Below are positions 1-5,586 of a DNA stretch of 7,706 bases, piece after piece. Each line of letters starts with the position of its first letter. Within the stretch, counting starts at the first letter, position 1. The DNA is from Limisphaerales bacterium (lineage in GTDB: Bacteria > Verrucomicrobiota > Verrucomicrobiia > Limisphaerales > UBA11358). Location: NCBI GenBank assembly GCA_003455565.1, contig DMQW01000092.1:422-8127 (forward strand), given 5' to 3'. The notes beneath the pieces are model-generated. The model did not search any database and had not been told where the DNA came from. It was given only the letters and a program-made list of their open reading frames with translations. The translations under genes were made by a program, and so were the position numbers.

Positions 1-62
1 CCGCCACTGCTGCCACCACCGCCACTGCTGCCACCACCGCCGCTGCTGCCGCCACCACCACT
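1..62 (-). repeat. 18-bp in-frame tandem repeat encoding (GGGGSS)n in the secretin
   Basis: Units at 3-20 and 21-38 are identical on the plus strand (GCCACTGCTGCCACCACC). The unit at 39-56 differs at two bases, and a degenerate fourth copy begins at 57. Read on the minus strand they encode GGGG-SS-GGGG-SS-GGGG-SS after a run of five serines (residues 457-461). The array continues past the left edge, so its full copy number is unknown. It would form a long flexible linker. Because the unit is a multiple of three, copy-number change would alter linker length without breaking the frame. Confidence 0.9.
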
Positions 63-1442
63 GCTCGAAGAAGAACCAAAGGTGGTCGCGCTGACGCTTT
101 CGAGGCCGGAATAGAAAGTATTCGGATCAACTTTGAAGTCACGCTCAAACATCTGCGGCGATTCGGCTCCCTTGACTTGAAACACAATGGCAAAATCTTG
201 AATCGTGTATTTGATTGTCCGGTTGTCTCCGGTGGTTGGATTTTGCGCCACCATCGTGATGGTGTCGAGCACATCGGCGAGCCGGACATCCGTGAGGGCG
301 AATGTCACCATAAAAGCTTTCGGGTCAATCGGTTCACCGCCCGCAGGCGCACCGCCCGGGGTGGCTCCCGCCGCCGACGGCAAACCGGTGGCCGGATCAA
401 CCGCGTTGGCTCCGGGAGCGCCAGGGAAACCCTGACCGCCAAAGCCCTGACCGCCAAAGCCGGCCGTCGGAGCCGCGACCGGCACACCGTCCTGCGCCTG
501 ATTGGGGTTGATCACAAAGTTGATGCCTTTGCGTTCCGGGTCGGAGAGCCTGACTTTTTCGGACAATTGACGCAGCACTTCACTCAACGGCACGCCGTCG
601 TAGGCTACATTGTCAAGATGGATGCGGTTCAGCTTGTCCACGATGGCCTGCCGTCCGGGGCCGGTGTGAACCAGGTTGTTCGTGGCGTAAGGATTGGGAA
701 CGGGCAAGACGGCCGTGGAGGTGGGCAACACCCATTGCTTTTCCACCTGCTCCATGCGGGTCTGGGTGCTCAACATGTGTTGGGCGGAGTCGCGGGACAA
801 CCGGGCCTGTTTGATGAGGTTGAAATAATAACTGGCACCGGAGTTATCCGGGTCGAGCTTCAGGGCTTGAGCGAGTTTGGCTTCGGCCTCGTCGAGTTTG
901 CCCATCTCATAAAAAAGCTTGCCGTCCTGCATGAGAATGCTCGCAGCCGTTTTTTGCGCGACGGCCTGCGGAATCTTTTCGATGGTTTCCGCATCCGGCA
1001 TGTGGGGTTTCATGGCCACCAGCATCTGATCGTTTTGTTTTTTGAAGGCGATCGCCGCGTTGTTCTTCGGATCCGCCTTTAAAACTTGGTTGATCTGCGT
1101 ATCGGCCTCGATCAAATCGCCCCGGCTCTGGGCTTGGCGGGCCAGTGCCAGACGGGTGGAAACCACTCCCGCGACGGCCTGCGCGGTTTCCGCGTCAATG
1201 CCCGAACCGATTTGCTGCGCCAGGGCGAGTGATTCCTGATATTGTTTGGCGGCCCCAACGCCATCCCCGCGCTGCGCCATGGCCTTGGCGTCGGACAACT
1301 TGCCCTGGAGCACAATGGTGTTGGCCTGGTTTAGCACGGCTTGGTTTACGGCCAGCGTGACGGCATTGTCCTGCGCGGTCATGGTGGCAGGCAAGGCCAG
1401 CAGGGCGGCGAGTCCGAGAGTAAAGAGGGCGGCTTTTATCAT
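1..1442 (-). CDS. Secretin-type pilus outer-membrane protein (PilQ / Amuc_1098-like), C-terminal part outside window
   Basis: At least 480 codons are open from an ATG at 1442 to the window edge, so the protein is partial at its C-terminus. Residues 1-23 form a signal peptide with a likely cut in TMTA|QD, which fixes the start and sends the protein to the periplasm. Residues about 50-210 are helical with TPR-like units, clearest at 166-200 (YEMGKLDEAEAKLAQAL). Two segments resemble the small N-domains of secretins: about 272-312 (IHLDNVAYDGVPLSEVLRQL) and 377-425 (VTFALTDVRLADVLDTI followed by IKYTIQDFAIVFQV). A Gly/Ala/Pro-rich linker at 327-371 separates them. A serine run and GGGGSS repeats occupy 457-480. 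The pore-forming secretin domain would lie beyond the edge and is not seen, so the call rests on the N-domains and on being last in a pilMNOPQ-like gene order. A 54-base gap separates it from the PilP-like gene. By family knowledge it would be the outer-membrane channel of the pilus-like machine. Confidence 0.8.
   Translation of the reverse strand, partial: MIKAALFTLGLAALLALPATMTAQDNAVTLAVNQAVLNQANTIVLQGKLSDAKAMAQRGDGVGAAKQYQESLALAQQIGSGIDAETAQAVAGVVSTRLALARQAQSRGDLIEADTQINQVLKADPKNNAAIAFKKQNDQMLVAMKPHMPDAETIEKIPQAVAQKTAASILMQDGKLFYEMGKLDEAEAKLAQALKLDPDNSGASYYFNLIKQARLSRDSAQHMLSTQTRMEQVEKQWVLPTSTAVLPVPNPYATNNLVHTGPGRQAIVDKLNRIHLDNVAYDGVPLSEVLRQLSEKVRLSDPERKGINFVINPNQAQDGVPVAAPTAGFGGQGFGGQGFPGAPGANAVDPATGLPSAAGATPGGAPAGGEPIDPKAFMVTFALTDVRLADVLDTITMVAQNPTTGDNRTIKYTIQDFAIVFQVKGAESPQMFERDFKVDPNTFYSGLESVSATTFGSSSSSGGGGSSGGGGSSGGGGSSG
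430..459 (-). repeat. Exact 15-bp tandem duplication encoding a GFGGQ repeat in the secretin
   Basis: CCCTGACCGCCAAAG occurs at 430-444 and again, base for base, at 445-459. On the minus strand it encodes the GFGGQGFGGQGF stretch at about residues 328-339, inside the Gly/Pro-rich linker between the two N-domain-like segments. The unit is a multiple of three and keeps the frame. Confidence 0.9.
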
Positions 1443-1481
1443 GGCAAAATCAGGTTCGTCTCAAGTCGGGGCATTTCAATA

Positions 1482-1493
1482 GTAAATATTTAC
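1482..1493. promoter_or_regulatory. 12-bp perfect AT-rich palindrome upstream of the secretin gene
   Basis: GTAAATATTTAC is self-complementary and sits in the 54-base gap between the stop of the PilP-like gene (1497-1499) and the secretin start (1442). Such a site could be an operator for a dimeric regulator or part of an internal promoter. No convincing -35/-10 pair was found with it, and a 12-bp AT-rich palindrome can occur by chance. The palindrome itself is certain; its role is not. Confidence 0.35.
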
Positions 1494-1496
1494 CAG

Positions 1497-2300
1497 TCAG
1501 GGCGCAAATGGCAAAGAGGTTTTTTTTTGGTTCGACTGGTCGGACAAAATTAATTCACCCCGATTGACTTCAACCACGAGGTAGTCCGTGCCGCCGAACG
1601 AGACTTTATCACCAATCCGTTTTCCATGGAAAACTTTTTTTTCCAAATCGTAACGAAAATCTGCCGTATAAGCATCCACGCGGCGGTAAGGCTTGCCGTT
1701 TGAAATGGTCGCCAGTTCACCGGTGTCCGTGAGCTTGAGCACCAACGAATCAGGATTCTCCGGAACGCCTTTTACCTCAACCAATGAAAAAACGTCAAGC
1801 GTTTCTTTATTGGGCTTTTCGCCAGTCGAGACGAACCGTGGAAGTTTATAACGTTTAGCCACCGTTGACGCCGTCTGTTTTTCAACGCCGATGCGGTAAC
1901 GCGCACCCAGCTCGTTGGTCGTGACCGCGTCCAGCGAAAGAATCAGATACAGCGGCGCGATATTGGTGACGATCACCGATGCCACGCCGACGTTGCCCTT
2001 GCTTACCTTGATCAGGCTGCCGTCAGGTTTCTTCTGCCATTCCATCGGATTGAACAGTTTGTTGGTCGTCTCCAGATCAAGATTGCCGGACGATTGCAGG
2101 CGCGACCTCACGCTCTCTTGAACCGATAGATCAAGGTTGGTTAAAGCTTTAACCGGCGGATTAATATAGCCATTTGCCCGCTCTTCCATGGCCTGTTTGT
2201 CGGCAGCGATGTAAAACAACATGAAAACCAACGCGCCAATCAACCCCGCCAGAACGAGGCCGAGCAGCATTTTTTCGTAATGTTTTTTGATGAATTCCAT
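1497..2300 (-). CDS. Amuc_1099-like pilus system protein in the PilP position
   Basis: This 267-residue protein has a short N-terminal tail, one membrane helix at about residues 11-32, and the rest predicted periplasmic. There is no signal-peptidase cleavage site or lipobox cysteine, so it should stay anchored in the inner membrane. The last 45 residues (from about 223) contain KRIGDKVSFGGTDYLVVEV followed by GELILSDQSNQKKTSLPF. That is the pattern of the small beta domain of PilP and GspC, which in those families touches the secretin. The middle (about 60-210) is not recognised. The ATG follows the upstream stop by one base (TAA-A-ATG), implying translational coupling; no Shine-Dalgarno sequence is visible. 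Size, topology and place between the Amuc_1100-like and secretin genes fit A. muciniphila Amuc_1099. The inferred role is to link the inner-membrane PilN/O-like proteins to the secretin. Confidence 0.75.
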   Translation of the reverse strand: MEFIKKHYEKMLLGLVLAGLIGALVFMLFYIAADKQAMEERANGYINPPVKALTNLDLSVQESVRSRLQSSGNLDLETTNKLFNPMEWQKKPDGSLIKVSKGNVGVASVIVTNIAPLYLILSLDAVTTNELGARYRIGVEKQTASTVAKRYKLPRFVSTGEKPNKETLDVFSLVEVKGVPENPDSLVLKLTDTGELATISNGKPYRRVDAYTADFRYDLEKKVFHGKRIGDKVSFGGTDYLVVEVNRGELILSDQSNQKKTSLPFAP

Positions 2301-2301
2301 T

Positions 2302-3261
2302 TTAGCGCTGCGGCAAAAGTTTCACCAGTTCCACCTCGACTACCACCAGGAGCAATTGCTCCTTTAAAACCGTCTGCAAGCCACCCCTGCCCAGGCCGGG
2401 CTGGGGAGCTGGTGCCGCCGGGGGTGGCGCAGCAAATTCACCCGGATAACGTCTCCCACCCGGATAACGTCCCGGCGGCAGGCCGCCCGCCACATCACCC
2501 GGGGCAAAAGCCGCCGGAGCCGTGCCGGCCGGCTGGACGTTGATGGATTTGATGATAAATGTGTTCGACGAGGTCGCAAAGCCGGCCATGACCCGCGCCA
2601 GTTCCGGCGTAAAACAGCGGAACGTGATGACGTAGGGCGTTACGATCGCCAGATCATTCGTCAGCGGATGTTGGTCAATGTAATCCGACTGTGAACCTTG
2701 AGCGTCGTCATCTGAGACGCGGACACGCTGGATGCTGTCAAGCGTGTTGATGCGGGTGGCAAAGAGAATTTCAGATATGGCCTTTACTTCGCCCAGCTGG
2801 GCGGCTAGTGGCCCAAGGCTGCCGGCGGCGAATTTCACCAACGGACGTTGCGCGGAAAAGGAAAAATCATATTTCGGCGGCAACGTGACGCCTGAACTCT
2901 CGGCCTCGCGTTGCAGCAGATCAATGGTCTTTCGCAGCGCCGACGCATAAGCTTCGCTGGTGACAGAACGGTTCGCCGGGATGGCGGGAACGGGGCGGAA
3001 GTAGGCTGCCACCGTTCCAATCCATGCACGAATCTGCCGCTCCTGCTCCTTGGCGATGGCGGTATTATTAATCTTGCCGTTGCCGGGCGAGGGTTTCTGC
3101 TGCGAAAGATTCCCGAGGTTGCCGTAAATCTCGTTGAGCGTCTTCGACGCCTCGAAATTGCGCGACATGCCTTTGTAAATCAAAAAGCCCGCACCTCCGA
3201 GCAGTCCCAGGGTAAGGACGCCGCCAATCACAAAAAATAGATTTCGTTTAATCCAGCCCAT
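2302..3261 (-). CDS. Amuc_1100-like pilus-associated protein (PilO-like position)
   Basis: The 319-residue product is close to the roughly 317 residues I recall for A. muciniphila Amuc_1100 and has the same layout. A cytoplasmic tail of about seven residues is followed by a membrane helix at about 8-29. A helical stretch carries ERQIRAWIGTVAAYFRPVPA, where Amuc_1100 has a similar segment. Then come a mixed alpha/beta periplasmic region, a Pro/Gly/Ala-rich linker (252-288), and a final strand KEQLLLVVVEVELVKLLP that resembles KEQVFVQVSLNLVHF of Amuc_1100. Overall sequence identity looks low, so homology rests on architecture, local similarity and gene order. The gene sits where pilO stands in pilMNOPQ operons and is probably its counterpart, pairing with the PilN-like segment of the upstream protein. 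Its ATG follows the upstream TGA by one base. The immune effects reported for Amuc_1100 (TLR2) should not be assumed here. Confidence 0.78.
   Translation of the reverse strand: MGWIKRNLFFVIGGVLTLGLLGGAGFLIYKGMSRNFEASKTLNEIYGNLGNLSQQKPSPGNGKINNTAIAKEQERQIRAWIGTVAAYFRPVPAIPANRSVTSEAYASALRKTIDLLQREAESSGVTLPPKYDFSFSAQRPLVKFAAGSLGPLAAQLGEVKAISEILFATRINTLDSIQRVRVSDDDAQGSQSDYIDQHPLTNDLAIVTPYVITFRCFTPELARVMAGFATSSNTFIIKSINVQPAGTAPAAFAPGDVAGGLPPGRYPGGRRYPGEFAAPPPAAPAPQPGLGRGGLQTVLKEQLLLVVVEVELVKLLPQR
2440..2475 (-). repeat. 18-bp tandem repeat encoding GRYPG/RRYPG in the PilO-like protein
   Basis: ACCCGGATAACGTCTCCC at 2440-2457 is followed directly by ACCCGGATAACGTCCCGG at 2458-2475. The first 14 bases are identical and 15 of 18 match overall. 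On the minus strand it encodes residues 263-274 (PGRYPGGRRYPG) in the low-complexity linker. It probably arose by tandem duplication and keeps the frame. Confidence 0.85.
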
Positions 3262-3262
3262 A

Positions 3263-5116
3263 TCAAAAATTCAACGGGTTGAGCGGCGTCACGTTCACCG
3301 TGAACGTAAAAGTGCCAGTGGCTTCATCCGGGAGGATCTGGCCGACGAGCTGGGTCGCCTTCGGGTCAATCAGCGGCGAGGCCTTGATTTCACTCTCCAC
3401 TGCGAAGGCGATTTCGCTGTTGGCCGACGCGTCAACGCTCGTGAGATTGACGGCGCGGCAGATAAAAGTGATGACACTGTTGGTCGCCTGTCCCGGTTGA
3501 ACATTCGGATCCACCACAACGGGCGGCGGGGCTTCGGGCGCCATCAATCTTGCTCGCGGATCATTAAACCTCTCCGGCAGCATTGGCGCTCCCGGCAGCG
3601 GCACGCCGCCAGTGCCCGTCGCTGAAGTGCCGAGCTCGGGCGCCGAGGTCATCTGTTCAATCCAGATGCCCACATCCACATTCGACTTCTGCGCGGACAA
3701 TTTTTTCTTGATGCCCTCTTCGGAGCGGATGAGGGCGCGGCGCATTTCCGCCGCGAAATCTCCCCAATAATAACGCTGCTGCATCCAGGCGGCGGCCTGT
3801 CCCGCCTCTTTCTGCGCCTTCTGCAACCTGCCGTAGGCTTGCTTGAATCTGTCCGACTCGGCAGTAAGCTTGGCAACTTGAGGTTGCAGGCGGTCAACTT
3901 CCTTCTCCTTGTTGACCGCCAGTTTTTGAAACATCAGACCGACCGCGCCCGCCACCAGCGCAAGGCTGAACACTGTGGCGATGAGGTAAGGTTTTTTCTG
4001 GTTGAACGACTGCCAGCGCAGCGTGCTGTCCGGCATCAAATTCATTTCCACCGGGCAGGTCGCCAGATTGCGCAGGCCAAGACCCACGACCTCACCCAAA
4101 CTGTGCGCGACGCGCGAAAGCTCTTCCAGATCCACCGCCGGATCAATCTGCACGTTGCGGAACGGATTGAAATACTCGACCGGCACATTCAGTTTTTCCG
4201 CAAAAAACTGCGCCGTGTAAGGCATGATGGACGCGCCGCCGGACAAAAATAATCTTTGCGGCGCGGAACCGCCCTGCTGGCCGCGATAAAACTGTATCGT
4301 CTGGTTGACCTGGATGTGCAGCTTGGTCATGAACTGGCGCGCAATCTTGGAAATCGCCGCCTGATGCGGGTTGTCCGGCTCCTCGTAGGCACCGCCGAGG
4401 CTGACGAAGCCCTCCGCAATCTTGATTTTCTCCGCCTCGTCAAATTTCAACTTCGCCTCGGTCGCAAAATCCTGCGTGATGGCGTTCGCGCCCAGATTGA
4501 TGCTGCGGGAGAAAACTTTTCCTTTTTCAAAGAACAGCAGGTTGCTCGTCTTCGCGCCGATGTCCAGCAGCATCGTGCAGTCTTCCAAGTCGCCGTAATT
4601 ATATTTGAAGGCGTTGCACAGCGCGGCGGGCGAGGCATCGCAGAGCTGCAATTTCAACTTCGCCTGCTCCGCCACGCGGAAGAGTCCCTCGACAATTTCG
4701 GATTTAATGGCGACCAGCAGCACTTCGAGTTCGCCGCTCGCGGCGGAACCGAGAATCTGATAATCCCAGACCACTTCCGAAAGCGGGAACGGAACGTTCT
4801 GCTGCGCCTCGTATTGGATGATCTGGCCGACCTTGGCCGCGTCCACCGGCGGCAGTTTGACAAACTTGGAAAAGACGTGGAAGCCCGGCGCGCAGACGTT
4901 GACGTTTTTGGACTTGAGATTTTTTTCAACGAGAACTTCCTGCAGCGCGGCCAGGATGGTTTTTTCGCGCGTGGCTTCCTGCGAGCCTTCCAGCCCGAGC
5001 GGTTTGATGACGAAATTTTTCAAACGCAGGCCGCCCGCTTCGTTGATTTCAAACTCGGCGAGCTTGAGGCTTCCGGCCCCAAAATCAACGGTCAAAAATG
5101 ACTTCGTGTTCAGCAT
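3263..5116 (-). CDS. pilM: PilM-PilN fusion: actin-like pilus assembly ATPase fused to a membrane segment (Amuc_1101-like)
   Basis: Residues 1-350 are a PilM/FtsA-type actin-like domain. The phosphate-1 loop is DFGAGSLKL (11-19), phosphate-2 is LLDIGAKTSNLLFF (183-196) and the adenosine motif is LFLSGGASIMP (289-299). The PilM-typical YEAQQNVPFPLSEVVWDYQ lies at 102-120. PilM proteins usually end near here, but this one continues. MNLMP at 358-362 resembles the N-terminal INLLP peptide by which PilN docks on PilM. It is followed by a membrane helix (about 377-396), a probable coiled coil (401-440), Pro-rich linkers (503-515, 526-542) and a periplasmic domain ending in TGTFTFTVNVTPLNPLNF. The protein therefore combines the cytoplasmic ring with a PilN-like arm. 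It is the first gene of the operon and has no clear Shine-Dalgarno sequence. The PilM part is very certain; the PilN equivalence is inferred from motif, topology and gene order. Confidence 0.9.
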   Translation of the reverse strand: MLNTKSFLTVDFGAGSLKLAEFEINEAGGLRLKNFVIKPLGLEGSQEATREKTILAALQEVLVEKNLKSKNVNVCAPGFHVFSKFVKLPPVDAAKVGQIIQYEAQQNVPFPLSEVVWDYQILGSAASGELEVLLVAIKSEIVEGLFRVAEQAKLKLQLCDASPAALCNAFKYNYGDLEDCTMLLDIGAKTSNLLFFEKGKVFSRSINLGANAITQDFATEAKLKFDEAEKIKIAEGFVSLGGAYEEPDNPHQAAISKIARQFMTKLHIQVNQTIQFYRGQQGGSAPQRLFLSGGASIMPYTAQFFAEKLNVPVEYFNPFRNVQIDPAVDLEELSRVAHSLGEVVGLGLRNLATCPVEMNLMPDSTLRWQSFNQKKPYLIATVFSLALVAGAVGLMFQKLAVNKEKEVDRLQPQVAKLTAESDRFKQAYGRLQKAQKEAGQAAAWMQQRYYWGDFAAEMRRALIRSEEGIKKKLSAQKSNVDVGIWIEQMTSAPELGTSATGTGGVPLPGAPMLPERFNDPRARLMAPEAPPPVVVDPNVQPGQATNSVITFICRAVNLTSVDASANSEIAFAVESEIKASPLIDPKATQLVGQILPDEATGTFTFTVNVTPLNPLNF

Positions 5117-5142
5117 GTTGTTTACGTCACGCCACCAGTTGA

Positions 5143-5175
5143 CCGTTTTTTTTCTAAACGGGCGCTTGGTAGCGC
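5143..5175. other. Two adjacent inverted repeats in the leader of the pilus operon
   Basis: CCGTTT at 5143-5148 pairs with AAACGG at 5156-5161 across a T-rich 7-base loop. Directly next to it, GCGCT (5162-5166) and AGCGC (5171-5175) form a second perfect hairpin around TGGT. Both lie between the proposed pilus promoter and the PilM start, so they would fold near the 5' end of that mRNA. They may stabilise the transcript or bind a regulator. The stems are only 5-6 bp, so a chance origin is possible. Confidence 0.35.
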
Positions 5176-5181
5176 GTTTTG

Positions 5182-5208
5182 ATTATGGCAAAACTTCGCA
5201 CGGGTCAA
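5182..5208 (-). promoter_or_regulatory. Candidate sigma-70-type promoter of the pilus operon
   Basis: Read on the minus strand, TTGACC (5203-5208) and CATAAT (5182-5187) each match the -35 and -10 consensus at five of six bases. The spacer is 15 bases, shorter than the preferred 17. Just upstream of the -35 lies an A/T-rich stretch with nine consecutive A/T pairs (5218-5226), which could act like an UP element. Transcription would begin near 5175, leaving a leader of about 58 bases before the PilM start at 5116. This is the best match in the divergent gap. No comparable promoter was found for the plus-strand acylphosphatase gene. Confidence 0.35.
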
Positions 5209-5319
5209 ACACAAATCAAAAAAAAATTGTTCTGCCCTTCAAAAAACATTGCTTCCCGTCCGCACCTTTGGCTTCATCCCGCCGTGCCGCAAGCCCACGC
5301 CACCAACTCCCGCCGCCGG

Positions 5320-5583
5320 ATGACCGTGCTTTATTCCGGACGCGTGCAGGGCGTCGGCTTCCGCTACACCGCCAAAACCGTCATCACCGGTTTTGAAATC
5401 TCCGGCACCGTCCGCAATCTCCCCGACGGCCGCGTGGAACTCATCGCCGAAGGCGCGCCCGCAGAACTCGAATCTTTTCGCGCGGCCATCCATGATGCAG
5501 GTCTTGCTGGATTTATCCGCGACGAACAGGTAACTTGGGCCGACACTAAAAATGAATTTCGGGGATTTGAGATCGTCCGCTAG
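5320..5583 (+). CDS. acyP: Acylphosphatase
   Basis: This 87-residue protein has the size of a stand-alone acylphosphatase, which hydrolyses carboxyl-phosphate bonds such as those of acetyl phosphate or 1,3-bisphosphoglycerate in the cytoplasm. The signature GRVQGVGFRY is at residues 7-16 and TVRNLPDGRVE at 30-40. The catalytic pair is Arg15 and Asn33, with the 18-residue spacing found in characterised members. The C-terminus EFRGFEIVR is also typical. The frame is open further upstream to an ATG at 5179. The extra 47 residues are basic, low in complexity and unlike the family, while the ATG at 5320 places GRVQG seven residues in, as in relatives; I therefore chose 5320. The stop lies three bases before the next gene's ATG, so the two are probably cotranscribed. 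The gene is divergent from the pilus operon and has no evident link to it. Confidence 0.93.
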   Translation: MTVLYSGRVQGVGFRYTAKTVITGFEISGTVRNLPDGRVELIAEGAPAELESFRAAIHDAGLAGFIRDEQVTWADTKNEFRGFEIVR

Positions 5584-5586
5584 GAA

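Noticed and set aside
1..62. CRISPR-like or non-coding tandem repeat
   Set aside because: The repeats are contiguous with no spacers, keep the secretin frame and encode a regular Gly/Ser linker.
177..1082. Plus-strand open frame of 301 codons opposite the secretin gene
   Set aside because: It is antisense to a protein with a signal peptide and recognisable N-domains. Its translation is rich in Arg, Gly and His with no known motif, as expected of a high-GC shadow frame.
4256..5101. Plus-strand open frame of 281 codons opposite pilM
   Set aside because: It exactly overlies the PilM actin-like domain, whose motifs are all on the minus strand. The translation is repetitive in Leu, Arg and Asp and resembles no family.
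5162..5180. GCGCT-TGGT-AGCGC hairpin followed by GTTTTG read as a plus-strand terminator
   Set aside because: The stem is only 5 bp, the T run is four bases, and no plus-strand gene ends just upstream. A leader hairpin of the divergent pilus mRNA is the simpler reading.
5179..5319. Upstream ATG giving a 134-residue acylphosphatase
   Set aside because: The added 47 residues are basic and unlike the family, and they cover the likely pilus promoter. The ATG at 5320 gives the standard length and motif position.
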